Source: Candidatus Anoxychlamydiales bacterium (GTDB lineage Bacteria; Chlamydiota; Chlamydiia; Chlamydiales; SM23-39). Taken from it: DNA of 42,193 nt. Both the position numbers and the translations under genes were made by a program. The DNA is taken from assembly GCA_011064875.1 (NCBI GenBank), contig JAAKFV010000006.1, positions 1 to 42,193 on the forward strand, in the 5' to 3' direction. Below are positions 17,038 through 26,858 of the stretch, one piece after another; the stretch's first letter is position 1, and each line of letters begins with the position of its first letter. The notes below the pieces were generated by a model. It was not told the DNA's origin. It worked only from the letters and a program-made list of their open reading frames with translations, and made no database searches.

Positions 17038-17487
17038 ATGGCTGATATTCAAAAACCTCAAAATATTGCAGCTTTTAATTATCAACATTCTAAGTCGTTT
17101 GTAGACAATGCCTTAAGAGATAAAAAATTATTAACTTACGCTTGTATAACAGGTATTTTAAATGTATCATCAAAAATTTTATCATTTGCTGCTTGGACCT
17201 CTTTTATTGGCTCATTAGCATCAACGTATTTCAATGTACCCATTTTAAGTTTATCTACTGAAATCCTAAGAAATATAGCTTTTAAATCTTCAATGACAAA
17301 TCTAGCTTTAATCATACCAAAAGTTGTAATAGATCAACTTGGTCAAAATAGAGCGTTCTCTATTTTAGAGAATAACCTTCCTAAAGATTTTGATCTTCAA
17401 AATGCAACTATTGTCTTAACTGACAAGGAAATAAAAATAATAAATAACCTTACAAATGAGAAAATTGCAATAAAATTTGATATTTAA
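17038..17487 (+). CDS. Unknown protein with a hydrophobic hairpin
   Basis: 149 residues; not recognised. A strong AAGGAG precedes the ATG. There is no N-terminal signal: the first 30 residues are polar (ADIQKPQNIAAFNYQHS). Two hydrophobic stretches (about 32-65 and 69-100) are separated by a short turn around YFNVPILSLS, followed by a polar tail with beta character. A polar N-terminus followed by a paired hydrophobic region is the layout of chlamydial inclusion-membrane (Inc) proteins, but hydropathy alone cannot prove that. It stands alone between converging genes. Confidence 0.72.
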   Translation: MADIQKPQNIAAFNYQHSKSFVDNALRDKKLLTYACITGILNVSSKILSFAAWTSFIGSLASTYFNVPILSLSTEILRNIAFKSSMTNLALIIPKVVIDQLGQNRAFSILENNLPKDFDLQNATIVLTDKEIKIINNLTNEKIAIKFDI

Positions 17488-17500
17488 AAAAAACTAGCTA

Positions 17501-17803
17501 TTAAACATCCCAACTATCTAAACAATTTTTTTCATGAAATTTTAACTCAAATTTAGCTGGCCCTATCATATCTTGAAGAATGTAGTTAATCTCAACAAAT
17601 TGATGATATCCAGAAGTAATTATTAAATAACCACCTTCTGCTTTTTTTATCTCTAAAATTGGATATGCACTATTAGCATCATTAATAAATCTTTCATCTT
17701 GCAGAATCGATTCTATCTCTTTTACACTTTGATAAAATGGAGGTAAAAGAGCATGAGCTCTAGTAGCAAATAAAATTATTAGTATAAACGCAATTTTTTT
17801 CAT
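17501..17803 (-). CDS. Small exported protein coupled to the P-type ATPase
   Basis: 100 residues with a signal peptide (MKKIAFILIILFATRAHA, cleavage before LLPPFYQ). The mature part of about 82 residues alternates strands and helices with one Cys near the end (EKNCLDSW). The ATG overlaps the stop of the upstream ATPase by 4 bp, so translation is coupled. No family is recognised. A periplasmic partner of the pump is possible but is inferred only from the overlap. Confidence 0.78.
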   Translation of the reverse strand: MKKIAFILIILFATRAHALLPPFYQSVKEIESILQDERFINDANSAYPILEIKKAEGGYLIITSGYHQFVEINYILQDMIGPAKFELKFHEKNCLDSWDV

Positions 17804-20307
17804 TGTTTTCTCCTAAAGATTAAATATATCCATTTTCTTATTTCTACTAAGAAAAAAGCAACCAAAAACATCAAAATTGGATAAATCCATAGCTTTAGAG
17901 GTATTTTAATGCTTGAAAAGACATCTTCAAACATATAAATAGCAAAAAGTTGCAAGATAAGCCCTAGTCCTACCCCTATAAAAATATATGGATTAATAGT
18001 AAAACTCCTTTTGATATTTTTAAAAAATGGCTCTTTCTCTTTTTGAGCTTGGATTCCATTTGCCCATTGCATCACAACCACAACTGTAAAAGTTATAGTC
18101 AAAGAAACAGCGTACGAATAATTTTTTAAAAGATGCATGAAAAGAACTAATGTTAGTAGTCCTGCAAAAAAACCAAAGCTTACTATGTATATAATTTGGG
18201 ATAGATCAAAAAACTGTTTAGATGGCCTTTTTGGAGCCTTTAACATAACGTCGCCCTCTTCCTTGGCAAAAGGAAAGGTTTTATCTTGAACACCATCTGT
18301 AACTATATTTATCCAAAGAATTTGCAGTGGTGTTAAAGGAAGCTGAAGACCTATTAAAATAGCGATTGTAATTAGTGTGATTTCTTGAAGGCCCGATGAT
18401 AGAAGATAGTAAATAACTTTTCTGATGTTGTTAGTAATTACTCTGCCATTTCTAACTGCATCTATAATAACTTTTAAATTATTATCCGTTATTATCATTT
18501 TAGAAACATTTTTAGCAGCCTCGGTTCCCGAGCCCATAGCGATTGATAGATCCGCAGCCTTCAAAGCTGGAATGTCATTTACTCCATCTCCGCTAACAGC
18601 TACTATGTGTTTATTCGCTTGCAGAACTTTTACAATTCTAGATTTATGCTCTGGTAAAATTCTAGCTAAAACCGTGGTGTTTTTTAGATCTTCAAACAGA
18701 GTTTTATCATCTATTTGATCAATTTCATAGCCAGTTAATATTGTGTCATTTTCTTCAAAAATTCCAACATCTTTTGCTATAGCTTTTGCTGTGAGAGGAT
18801 AATCTCCTGTTAACATCATCACTTTTATTTTAGCCCCTTTAGCTTGTGAGACAGCATCTTTGACACCATCTTTTGGAGGATCTAAAAAGCCTACTAATCC
18901 AACTATATTTATTTTCCAATCTTTATAATCTTTGCCATCAAACTCTCCAAAACCAAGCGCTATAATTCTAAGGCCCTTTTCAGACATCGAGTGTAAATTT
19001 TCTTCTAAAGACTTAAAATCTTTTGTATTTTGAGCGATTTTAATAAGTGATTCATAAGCACCTTTAATAAATAGCTTTTTCTTATTATCTACTTCGTTTA
19101 CAGATGCTACCATTCTTAAATTAACATCAAATGGATATGATTTTATTTGAGGATATTTGTTTTTGATTTCATCAAAATCATCAATAGAGTTTTTTAAAGC
19201 TATGTCGAGTGGATCTCCAAATCCATTTTTAGCTTCATTTGCAAGTGTAGCTATTATCTTTGTCATATCCTCATCTAAAGAAAATCTTTCTTTTACAATT
19301 AGTTTTCCCTCAGTTATCGTTCCTGTTTTATCAGATGCAATTATCGTTGCACTACCAAGAGTTTCAACAGATGGGAGATAGCGGACTAGAGTTTTTTTCT
19401 TTGATAGTTTTCTAGCTCCTACAACTAAAACAGAGGTAACAACTATTGGAAGCCCCTCTGGCAGAGCAGAGACAAGCTCAGCAATTAGAATATAAGCTAA
19501 ATTTAGCCAAGACCTATGTTGCAAAAATCCTACAAAGCCAACTATCACAAAAAGTATAACAAGAAAAGCTACATATCTTTTTGAAAAAGCAGATGTTGCC
19601 TTCGTTAGTGGAGTTTTTGGAGATTTTTCTTTCCCTTCAGCTATCGATGCAAAATAGGTATCATCAGCAGTTTTTGTAACGACAGCTCTTCCCTCTCCTT
19701 TTACAACTGTGGTTCCGCTAAGTAGAGTGTTTTTAAGCTCATAGACTAAAGCATCTTTTGAAATCTTAGCTTTATGATCTTTTATAACTGGAAGAGACTC
19801 TCCTGTTATTGTAGATTCATCAACCATTAAAGATCTACTTTCAAACAATCTAACGTCTGCAGTCACTACACTTCCTTCAGAAAATATTGCAACATCACCC
19901 GGTACCATCTTTGCTGATGGAAACTCTAAAATTTTTCCATCTCTTATTAATCTGGTTTTACTCTCAGTTAATTTTTTTAAAGCTTTTATAGAACTAATCG
20001 CTTTGATCTCTTGTATAAAACCAATGATACTATTTATAAATATCAGTACAATTATTACGAAAAAATCTACATATTTATGTGCAATAACACTAACTAGGGA
20101 TGCTAGAAAAAGAACATAGATCAAAATATTATTAAATTGCCGAACAAATATTTTGAGCTTGCTCTCTTCTTTCTCTTTTAGAGTATTCTCTCCATAGAGC
20201 TCTAATCTTTTTTCAGCCTCAAGTTCACTAAGACCTTTTTCAGAGGTCTTATAAATATTATATATCTCATCTAACTCTATTGAGTGTGTGTCTTTTTGGT
20301 TGTACAT
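17800..20307 (-). CDS. P-type cation-transporting ATPase (Ca2+-type, P2 family)
   Basis: 835 residues, full length. It has an N-terminal cation-ATPase domain (GLSELEAEKRLELYGENTL), an actuator motif (VDESTITGESLPV), the phosphorylated Asp in SDKTGTITEGK (about 325), and the hinge MLTGDYPLTAKAIAKDVG with AVSGDGVNDIPALKAADL. Ion-site residues resemble SERCA: PEGLP in segment 4 (about 281), Glu in YLLSSGLQEI of segment 5, and N-x-x-T-D in LWINIVTDG of segment 6 (about 663-670). The SERCA Asn768 position is Gly here, so ion number or choice may differ; Ca2+ or Mn2+ export is the best guess. It is followed by a 4-bp-overlapping small exported gene. No Shine-Dalgarno is seen. Confidence 0.95.
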   Translation of the reverse strand: MYNQKDTHSIELDEIYNIYKTSEKGLSELEAEKRLELYGENTLKEKEESKLKIFVRQFNNILIYVLFLASLVSVIAHKYVDFFVIIVLIFINSIIGFIQEIKAISSIKALKKLTESKTRLIRDGKILEFPSAKMVPGDVAIFSEGSVVTADVRLFESRSLMVDESTITGESLPVIKDHKAKISKDALVYELKNTLLSGTTVVKGEGRAVVTKTADDTYFASIAEGKEKSPKTPLTKATSAFSKRYVAFLVILFVIVGFVGFLQHRSWLNLAYILIAELVSALPEGLPIVVTSVLVVGARKLSKKKTLVRYLPSVETLGSATIIASDKTGTITEGKLIVKERFSLDEDMTKIIATLANEAKNGFGDPLDIALKNSIDDFDEIKNKYPQIKSYPFDVNLRMVASVNEVDNKKKLFIKGAYESLIKIAQNTKDFKSLEENLHSMSEKGLRIIALGFGEFDGKDYKDWKINIVGLVGFLDPPKDGVKDAVSQAKGAKIKVMMLTGDYPLTAKAIAKDVGIFEENDTILTGYEIDQIDDKTLFEDLKNTTVLARILPEHKSRIVKVLQANKHIVAVSGDGVNDIPALKAADLSIAMGSGTEAAKNVSKMIITDNNLKVIIDAVRNGRVITNNIRKVIYYLLSSGLQEITLITIAILIGLQLPLTPLQILWINIVTDGVQDKTFPFAKEEGDVMLKAPKRPSKQFFDLSQIIYIVSFGFFAGLLTLVLFMHLLKNYSYAVSLTITFTVVVVMQWANGIQAQKEKEPFFKNIKRSFTINPYIFIGVGLGLILQLFAIYMFEDVFSSIKIPLKLWIYPILMFLVAFFLVEIRKWIYLIFRRKQ

Positions 20308-20424
20308 ACAATTTTAGGATTTATCCATTAAACGTTAGTGTGCACAATTTTGAAAAAAAATTAAGATTTTTTTTTTATCTTTTTTAGAAAGTGATCATCA
20401 AAAGAATCTAATATCTAAAACTAT

Positions 20425-21090
20425 TTATTTTTTTGAATCTAAAACCAGTGTACTCATTGGAGTGCCTGGCCCTTTATTTGCTCTATATTTAATAAGATCA
20501 AATGTATCTAAATCATACCAAGCATCAGCTCTCCAAAACATTGCTTTAAATCCAGGCAATGTAATCATTACTCTTTGTGCATTATACGTAGTATCATTGA
20601 TTTTTATCTTCTCAATCCCTTCTTTAGAGGCGATAAGCTCATTTGTTGAAAAATCATTTGGGCTTAGAATTACAAATGAATATTTTTGTCTTTTAGAATC
20701 TAAAAAAGGTCTCAAACCAAAAGTAAAATCTTGTATCCACCTATCAGATAGGACATACTCTCTTTTTATCTTTCTTCCAAATGCTCTACCTTTTAAAGAT
20801 AGCTTTCTTTTGTCTATTGTAAATTTATAATCAGAGTCTTCTTTTGCAGATTGAAAGTGAAGCTCTTTTAGAACATATTTAAAAGAATAAACTGTATCTG
20901 TAATTCCTAGATCACTTGTTTCTGTAATGAAAAAGTCATCTTTTTTTTTCTTTAATAACAAAGTATTTGTGGTTTCTGTACTACCTGTTATATTTTTGTA
21001 TACGTATGTCTTTTTATAGAAAATATCAGTTATTGTAAAAGATGAGAGTGCTAGAAGCAGCAAAATAATTAGATAATATTTTTTTTTCAT
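20425..21090 (-). CDS. Exported or membrane-anchored protein of unknown function
   Basis: 221 residues from the ATG at 21090 (MKKKYYLIILLLLALSSFTI); a TTG 15 codons upstream would open the same frame but puts a polar leader before the signal sequence. The hydrophobic N-terminus lacks a clear A-x-A, so it may stay anchored. The rest is strand-rich with many Lys and Asp, ending WRADAWYDLDTFDLIKYRA and TLVLDSK. The closing W-Y-D ... L-I-K-Y pattern recalls DUF3108-type periplasmic beta proteins, but this is weak. It sits between the P-type ATPase and the flavodiiron gene on the same strand, 66 bp after the latter. Confidence 0.75.
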   Translation of the reverse strand: MKKKYYLIILLLLALSSFTITDIFYKKTYVYKNITGSTETTNTLLLKKKKDDFFITETSDLGITDTVYSFKYVLKELHFQSAKEDSDYKFTIDKRKLSLKGRAFGRKIKREYVLSDRWIQDFTFGLRPFLDSKRQKYSFVILSPNDFSTNELIASKEGIEKIKINDTTYNAQRVMITLPGFKAMFWRADAWYDLDTFDLIKYRANKGPGTPMSTLVLDSKK

Positions 21091-21156
21091 AGTATTTTTT
21101 GTAAATCCAATGTTACTTAAGATTTTGTTTAGCAATATTTAAATGAATAGTAGAGT

Positions 21157-22326
21157 TTAACCTAGTTTATTTTTTAAGTCCTCAGTCATTTTCTCTAAAT
21201 CAGCTTTTCTTGGTACATATTCAAATTTTATTGTATCTAAAGTCTGATACTTTAAAAATTCAAAGACTTTTTCAATCTCATTTAAACTCTGTCCTCCCCA
21301 TCCATATGATCCAAAAGCTATCGCTATTCTATTTTGGGGTCTAAGTCCTTTTAAGTAATATAAAAATGAAGCAACTGTTGGCATCATTGTATTGTTTAAG
21401 GTAGGAGAACCAACACATATATATTTAGCATCTATAATATCTGTCATTATATCGGAGATATGAGTTTTTCTTAAGTTTTTGATCTCTACATTAATATTTT
21501 TCGCTTCAAAAGCTTTATAGATACTCGTTGCCATTTCTTTTGTGGATCCCCACATTGTATCATATACTATTACAGCTTTATTTACAGTAATGTTTGCATC
21601 CCATTTATCATAAGCTTTCAATATTTTTTTAACATCGTCTCCTCTCCAAATAAGCCCATGAGAGGGCGCTATCATATCGAGAGAAAGCTTTTCAATTTGA
21701 GTGACAGCATCTAGAGATTGTCTAGAATATGGAAGTAAAATATTTGCAAAATATTTTTTTGCCTCTTCCATAACGACATCAAAACGATTCTCATCAACAA
21801 ACCTTTCATATGACGCCATATGTTGTCCAAATATGTCATTTGGCATGAGCAATTTCTCTTGTAAGCAATATGTAGCCATAGAATCTGGCCAATGTACCAT
21901 TTGCATTAAAATAAATGAGAGATCTCTCTTTCCTATATTTATTTTATCACCAGTCTCTACTACTTTAAATTTCCATTGCGTAGCATCGAAATGCTTTTTA
22001 AGACCTTTCTCTCCCATTGGAGAACAAACAACTGTTGCATTTGGAGAGTATTTCATAATAGCTGGAATAGAACCTGAATGATCCATCTCTGTATGATTTG
22101 AAATAATAATATCGATCTTAGATGGATCTATTATAGTTTTTATGCGCGATATCAAATCATCTGTTACATGGGACTTTACAGTATCAACTAAAACTATTTT
22201 CTCATCGATGATAAGATATGCATTATAAGTTGAACCTCTCTGAGTTAGATAACCATGAAATTCAGAAAGTTCCCAATCGATTGCGCCAACCCAATAGATA
22301 CCCTTTTTTATTTCAAATGCTCTCAC
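21157..22326 (-). CDS. fprA: Flavodiiron protein (rubredoxin:O2/NO oxidoreductase)
   Basis: 389 residues that reduce O2 to water (or NO to N2O) with electrons from rubredoxin. The N-terminal metallo-beta-lactamase domain has all diiron ligands: His78, Glu80, Asp82, His83 (NHTEMDHSG), His145 (MVHWPDSM), Asp164 (MPNDIFG) and His223 (APSHGLIW). The C-terminal flavodoxin domain begins near residue 250 with the FMN loop [12 protein letters not shown]. The GTG start overlaps the rubredoxin stop in a GTGA, so the two proteins are made together. Such pairs protect anaerobes from oxygen and nitric oxide; here they would shield the radical-SAM maturases and hydrogenase implied by hydGEF. Confidence 0.97.
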   Translation of the reverse strand: MRAFEIKKGIYWVGAIDWELSEFHGYLTQRGSTYNAYLIIDEKIVLVDTVKSHVTDDLISRIKTIIDPSKIDIIISNHTEMDHSGSIPAIMKYSPNATVVCSPMGEKGLKKHFDATQWKFKVVETGDKINIGKRDLSFILMQMVHWPDSMATYCLQEKLLMPNDIFGQHMASYERFVDENRFDVVMEEAKKYFANILLPYSRQSLDAVTQIEKLSLDMIAPSHGLIWRGDDVKKILKAYDKWDANITVNKAVIVYDTMWGSTKEMATSIYKAFEAKNINVEIKNLRKTHISDIMTDIIDAKYICVGSPTLNNTMMPTVASFLYYLKGLRPQNRIAIAFGSYGWGGQSLNEIEKVFEFLKYQTLDTIKFEYVPRKADLEKMTEDLKNKLG

Positions 22327-22463
22327 TGAACCGGCTCAAATTGATCCTTTCCAACACCACACTCAGGACATACCCAATCTGATGGCAAGTCTTGAAAAGA
22401 TACATTATTATTTTCTTTAGGATCATAGATATAACCACAAACCAAACAAATATATTTTTGCAT
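22323..22463 (-). CDS. rub: Rubredoxin
   Basis: 46-residue rubredoxin. It begins [15 protein letters not shown] and has the second iron knuckle [15 protein letters not shown]; the four Cys of the two C-x-x-C-G motifs bind one iron. AAGGTAG lies 4 bases before the ATG. It is slightly shorter than the usual 52-54 residues but complete through the second knuckle. The stop overlaps the fprA start by 4 bp, and the gene starts only 14 bp after the tpsA stop. It is the direct electron donor to the flavodiiron protein. Confidence 0.97.
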   Translation of the reverse strand: MQKYICLVCGYIYDPKENNNVSFQDLPSDWVCPECGVGKDQFEPVQ

Positions 22464-22477
22464 ATTTCTACCTTACT

Positions 22478-25400
22478 TTATTTTGAGTTATAATGAAAAG
22501 CCCTTGGCCTTTGTTTTATACTCTTCTCTTTTACATTTTGCGTTATAATAGTAAAATCTTCAAGATCAAATCCATTTTCTTCTTTCTCAAACTCTACATT
22601 TGATTGTTTTAAATGACCCCGAATAGCTATTTTTTCATTAAAAATTGGTTTATATAAATTGTTTTTCATTCTAACAGAGTCATCAGCTACTCTATTATCT
22701 GCTAAAAATGGGCTCATAGTAACTTTAAAAAATTGTGATTTAGATGTCTTTTTAGTTATTATAAAAGGTGAATGAGCTCTATAAACAAATCCTGTATAGT
22801 CACCCGTAGCCCAATAGATTGGAAAATCAACTTCGTCTAAAATTCGATCTTTTTCACCCATAAATCTTGAGTCTTTAAAGAGTTTGACAAAACTATTTTC
22901 AAAATAATCTTCTAAATTATCTGTTTGATAAAGTGGTATTTCAACAGAGTGGGCTAGATCTTTTGCATTGATACCAGATAATTTCGGTAAAACAGCCGCT
23001 TGAATATTTGAAGATTTTAAACTATTAGATGTCTCCCCTGATAAAAGATCTGCTTGAATAGGCTTAGTACAAAGCGAGTAATCTAATATATTCATTGATA
23101 TATCACATCCACCATCGATAAAACCCGTAACACCTGTGTTGTCTTTAAAAACAAAGATATCACTAGATTTTCCACCTTTAATATTTTCAAAACCAATAAA
23201 ATTAATATCTTGAACAAATCCTTCATTTAAGGCTGAAAAATACCAAACATTAGTTTTATCTCTTCCAATTAAGGTATCTAATCCTTTTGATCCTATAACA
23301 GTGTTTACATTATCAACTTTATTAAGATCTAAAGTTATCGGATCTATTTTTTTGGAAAAATCCAAAATATTATTAATTCCCTTTCCACCATCTATTTTTC
23401 CTTCGATCCTTCCTTGATTTTCAAAATAGAATTTATCTGTTAGATCTGATCCTATTAAATTTTTAACATTTTTGAAATTCAAAGAATCATTTAATTTACC
23501 TGTATTTACAGCATAAATATTCCAAGTATTATCTTTATCTGCTGCATAGATTGTGCTATCGCCTGATCTCCCGTCAATAAACCCATGTATTTTTCCGTCT
23601 TTTGAAATTGCAAATATATCTTTTTTAGATCCCCCAATTATATTTTCAATATTTACAAATGTTAACTGATCGTTTAAAGAGCCTGAATTTTCACTTGTTA
23701 TAGCCCAAATATTATCGACATTTCTTCCAATTAATGTAGTTCTTCCACCACCGATAATTTCTTGAATGTTTTCAAGAGTATTTAAATCAACAGCAACTTC
23801 ACTTGTATGGCTTGAAAAATCTAGAGTATTTTTCATTTTAGACATACCATTGATCGAGCCTGTTACATATGCATAATCTAAAAATTTAAATGTATCTTGT
23901 TTTTCTCCACCGAAAAGATTTTGAATATTTGAAAAAGTTAATACACCTTCTATATATCCTCTATTTACACCAGTGACATGCCAACTATTTATCTTATTTG
24001 GAGCATGTAAAGAATTACTTCCTCCAGCTCCATTTATCTCACCATCTAATTTAGCATTCTCTAAAGCATAAAAAGTATCTTTAATACCGCTTCCTACTAA
24101 ATTTTGAAAATTCTCAAACTTAATAGATCCAACTTCTCCTTTATTATGAGCTGATATATACCAAACATTTATATCTTCAGGTCCAATAAGGACATTGTTT
24201 TGTTTTCCTCCAATCACTTCTTGGATATTAATAATTTTGTGTAGATCTAAAGTTACATCGTTTATACAAGAAAAATAGTCTATAACATTATATCCTGATT
24301 TGCCGTCTATAATTCCACTTACGCTAGATCCCGTTAAAAACGTAAATGTATCACTCTTTTCGCCACCTACTAAATTCTGAACATTTTGAAAATTAGAAAT
24401 TCCATATATATTGCCAGTATCGCTAGATGTTAAAGTCCATAGGTTATCAATATTTGGAGCAATTATAGTGTTTTTACCACCTAAACCATCAATCTTACCA
24501 TTTAATTTACCATTTAGTTTAAAAACAAATGTATCATCTAAGTATATAGAACCTTTTAAATTCTGTATTTGGGCAAATGAAATATCTCTATTTAAAATAC
24601 CTGAATTTAAAGATGTTATCTCAAAAATATTTGGTTGATCAAAAGAGACTAAAGTATTGTTTGCTTTTCTGCCAAAAATTTTACATTTTTGAGGGGCGTA
24701 CATATAAAAGGTATCGTTATAATCATTTCCATAAATTTCTAAATCCTTAGCATAAATTGTTTTTTTCAAAACAAATCTACCATCATTTTCAAGTCCAACA
24801 TCTATTTTAACTTTGCCCTGAGATACTATCTGACCATGTGTATGAATTGAGTTTGTAGCTTTTAAATTAATCGGTCCCATTGATAGAATTCTAGCCTTTT
24901 CTGAAATATCGATACCAACTTTACCAGACTCTTTTCCTATTATCTCAATTGAAGAGAGCCCTCTGGCTTCTATCTGAGAATCAGCTAAATTTACACCTGT
25001 TGAATTTGTACCAGAAGCTTTACCATTTATAATAATATTTGCGTTCTCTAAAATTATTTTAGCTCCTTTATCTAGTAAGATACCATCATTTGATTCTTTT
25101 GTAGCTAAACTCTGACCACTTAAAGAAAGTTTTCCATTTTTAGAACTAAGCTCCGCTCCTTTAAGATAGATCCCTATATTATTATTATCACCTCGATTTG
25201 CTTTGCCTAAAAGATAAATAGTTCCAGCAGGACCCAAATCATTTTGGGTCATTATTTTACCTTGAGCTAAGATACCATAATTCTTATCACCAATGTTTCC
25301 TGAATTTCCCTCTAGTTTGATGTTAGCTGCTCTTGTAAGAATTTGAGTATCTTTTTCTAATAGTATCCCTGTAAAATTTCCTCGATCATATATAGTTTTA

Positions 25401-26845
25401 AAATGGATAGCTAAAAACTTTTCATCAGATGTATTTTCAATTTTTGCATTAGATCGCATTATAATATTTTTATTAGCTTCTAAAGTAAGTGTTGTCTTAT
25501 CTTTCCATAAGATATTTACTTCGCCATCTATTGTTATTGTTGGAGCTTCATTATTTGTAGCATTTTTAGTTGAAATCTCTAAATTTGAATTTTTTAGAGT
25601 CTCCTGGATAAAACCATCTGTAAAAATATTAGCGCCATAATTTTTAGCAGCGCCATGAACAATCTGAATGCTTCCTGGATCTAAAAGTAAAGTTCCCTTT
25701 TTACCTGAGATTGAATTTAATAAAACCTCACCACCCATGTTTAGTTTGTCATTAGATGAGATCTCAACTAAACCTCCATCTTTTTCTTTTGCTTGAGCGC
25801 TTATAAAACCTTCAAATATTGTTTGCTCTTCTGAAAAGATTATAACTTTTCCTGCCTCGTTATTAGAAAGAGCATCAGCAAAAATCAGAGCGCCCTCATG
25901 AACGGTAGTTGTTTTAGCATTTTTAATCTCTGGATTCTCTCCTTTAAAATCACCACCTATTAAAATTTTTGACTCTCCTTGCTTCGTAGAGGCATCTAGC
26001 TTTGCATCGCTCTCAATATGTATATGATCTGCAGTTATTTGGATATCTTTTGAATTAATCTTTCCATTGATAGTTACTACACCCTCTTCAGCAGCTAAAA
26101 TAACTCTACCATCTTTTTCTATAGCCCCATTTGTTTCGATTACACCTTCTGAGTTAATAGCTAAAGCATAAATATTATTTCCTGCTGCTTTTATCTCAGC
26201 ATATGTAGCTTTAATCGTTCCTTTATTTGTGCAAGATCCTTGGTTTTTTATTCCAACTGAGATTTTAGGTGTTTTTTTCTCTATTAATATAACATCCATA
26301 GCGCCGATTAGATTTACGCCTCCCTTTTCTGATATCATCTCATTTCTATTTTGAACATCTCTTGCTATGATATATATATCATCAAAAGTATGGATTTTTC
26401 CTTTATTTATAATTTTTTCAATTGAATCTGATTTAAATCTCAAATCATTTGCATTTAAAAATTCATCATTTGATATATCCAAAGTTGATAGGGTTAAAGC
26501 ATGTGTATCGATTAGAGCATTTTTACCAACAAGTATCCCATTTTGATTTATTAGAAAAACATTGGCATTTGATAGAAGCTTTCCATACAGATGAGAAGGG
26601 TTTGATGAGATTACTCTATTTAAAATAGCAGCATTGTCACTAGATGCTATAATTTTTGTTATCTCATTTTCACTAATTGAAAAATCCTTCCAGTTTATAA
26701 TTGCCTTATCAGATTTTTGATAGATCTTTAAAATCTCATTTATTCTCTCGATTTGAATATTTCCAGAAACTATTTTCTCTCCGCTAGGGTTAGCTAATGC
26801 TTTTGTTGCTATAAAAAGTATTAAAATTTTTAAAATTATTTTCAT
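22478..26845 (-). CDS. Two-partner secretion exoprotein (TpsA, filamentous-haemagglutinin type)
   Basis: 1455 residues from the ATG at 26845 (MKIILKILILFIATKALA, signal cleavage before NPSG); an upstream in-frame GTG overlaps tpsB and adds a polar leader. The TPS secretion domain spans about 19-250, with NRVISSNPSHLYGKL and LINQNGILVG (NQNGI at 100-104, the family's NPNGI motif). A long beta-helix follows (about 250-700), then seven repeats (730-1247) in a 61/91-residue alternation, then a non-repetitive C-terminal segment. It should be exported through the TpsB pore encoded 13 bp upstream and displayed or released as an adhesin-like fibre. Few Cys. It has no recognisable toxin domain at the C-terminus. 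Confidence 0.93.
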   Translation of the reverse strand: MKIILKILILFIATKALANPSGEKIVSGNIQIERINEILKIYQKSDKAIINWKDFSISENEITKIIASSDNAAILNRVISSNPSHLYGKLLSNANVFLINQNGILVGKNALIDTHALTLSTLDISNDEFLNANDLRFKSDSIEKIINKGKIHTFDDIYIIARDVQNRNEMISEKGGVNLIGAMDVILIEKKTPKISVGIKNQGSCTNKGTIKATYAEIKAAGNNIYALAINSEGVIETNGAIEKDGRVILAAEEGVVTINGKINSKDIQITADHIHIESDAKLDASTKQGESKILIGGDFKGENPEIKNAKTTTVHEGALIFADALSNNEAGKVIIFSEEQTIFEGFISAQAKEKDGGLVEISSNDKLNMGGEVLLNSISGKKGTLLLDPGSIQIVHGAAKNYGANIFTDGFIQETLKNSNLEISTKNATNNEAPTITIDGEVNILWKDKTTLTLEANKNIIMRSNAKIENTSDEKFLAIHFKTIYDRGNFTGILLEKDTQILTRAANIKLEGNSGNIGDKNYGILAQGKIMTQNDLGPAGTIYLLGKANRGDNNNIGIYLKGAELSSKNGKLSLSGQSLATKESNDGILLDKGAKIILENANIIINGKASGTNSTGVNLADSQIEARGLSSIEIIGKESGKVGIDISEKARILSMGPINLKATNSIHTHGQIVSQGKVKIDVGLENDGRFVLKKTIYAKDLEIYGNDYNDTFYMYAPQKCKIFGRKANNTLVSFDQPNIFEITSLNSGILNRDISFAQIQNLKGSIYLDDTFVFKLNGKLNGKIDGLGGKNTIIAPNIDNLWTLTSSDTGNIYGISNFQNVQNLVGGEKSDTFTFLTGSSVSGIIDGKSGYNVIDYFSCINDVTLDLHKIINIQEVIGGKQNNVLIGPEDINVWYISAHNKGEVGSIKFENFQNLVGSGIKDTFYALENAKLDGEINGAGGSNSLHAPNKINSWHVTGVNRGYIEGVLTFSNIQNLFGGEKQDTFKFLDYAYVTGSINGMSKMKNTLDFSSHTSEVAVDLNTLENIQEIIGGGRTTLIGRNVDNIWAITSENSGSLNDQLTFVNIENIIGGSKKDIFAISKDGKIHGFIDGRSGDSTIYAADKDNTWNIYAVNTGKLNDSLNFKNVKNLIGSDLTDKFYFENQGRIEGKIDGGKGINNILDFSKKIDPITLDLNKVDNVNTVIGSKGLDTLIGRDKTNVWYFSALNEGFVQDINFIGFENIKGGKSSDIFVFKDNTGVTGFIDGGCDISMNILDYSLCTKPIQADLLSGETSNSLKSSNIQAAVLPKLSGINAKDLAHSVEIPLYQTDNLEDYFENSFVKLFKDSRFMGEKDRILDEVDFPIYWATGDYTGFVYRAHSPFIITKKTSKSQFFKVTMSPFLADNRVADDSVRMKNNLYKPIFNEKIAIRGHLKQSNVEFEKEENGFDLEDFTIITQNVKEKSIKQRPRAFHYNSK
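23105..24658 (-). repeat. Seven degenerate beta repeats in TpsA, 61/91-residue alternation
   Basis: Unit lengths along the protein are 61, 61, 91, 60, 93, 61 and 91 residues (518 in all, matching the span). Each unit has an N-x-W or I-F/W strand, N-x-G, F-x-N-x-Q/K-N-L/I-x-G-G, D-T/I-F and G-x-I-D/N-G. Long units add an insert with L-D-F/Y ... V-x-L-D-L/N ... I-x-x-V/I-I-G. Three copies of a short-long superunit of about 152 residues follow one short unit. Confidence 0.8.
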
Positions 26846-26858
26846 ATTTTTTCTCTTT

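Noticed and set aside
23105-24658. CRISPR-like or DNA-level repeats
   Set aside because: The periodicity is in the protein (61/91 residues) and the DNA is diverged; no short identical repeats with spacers.
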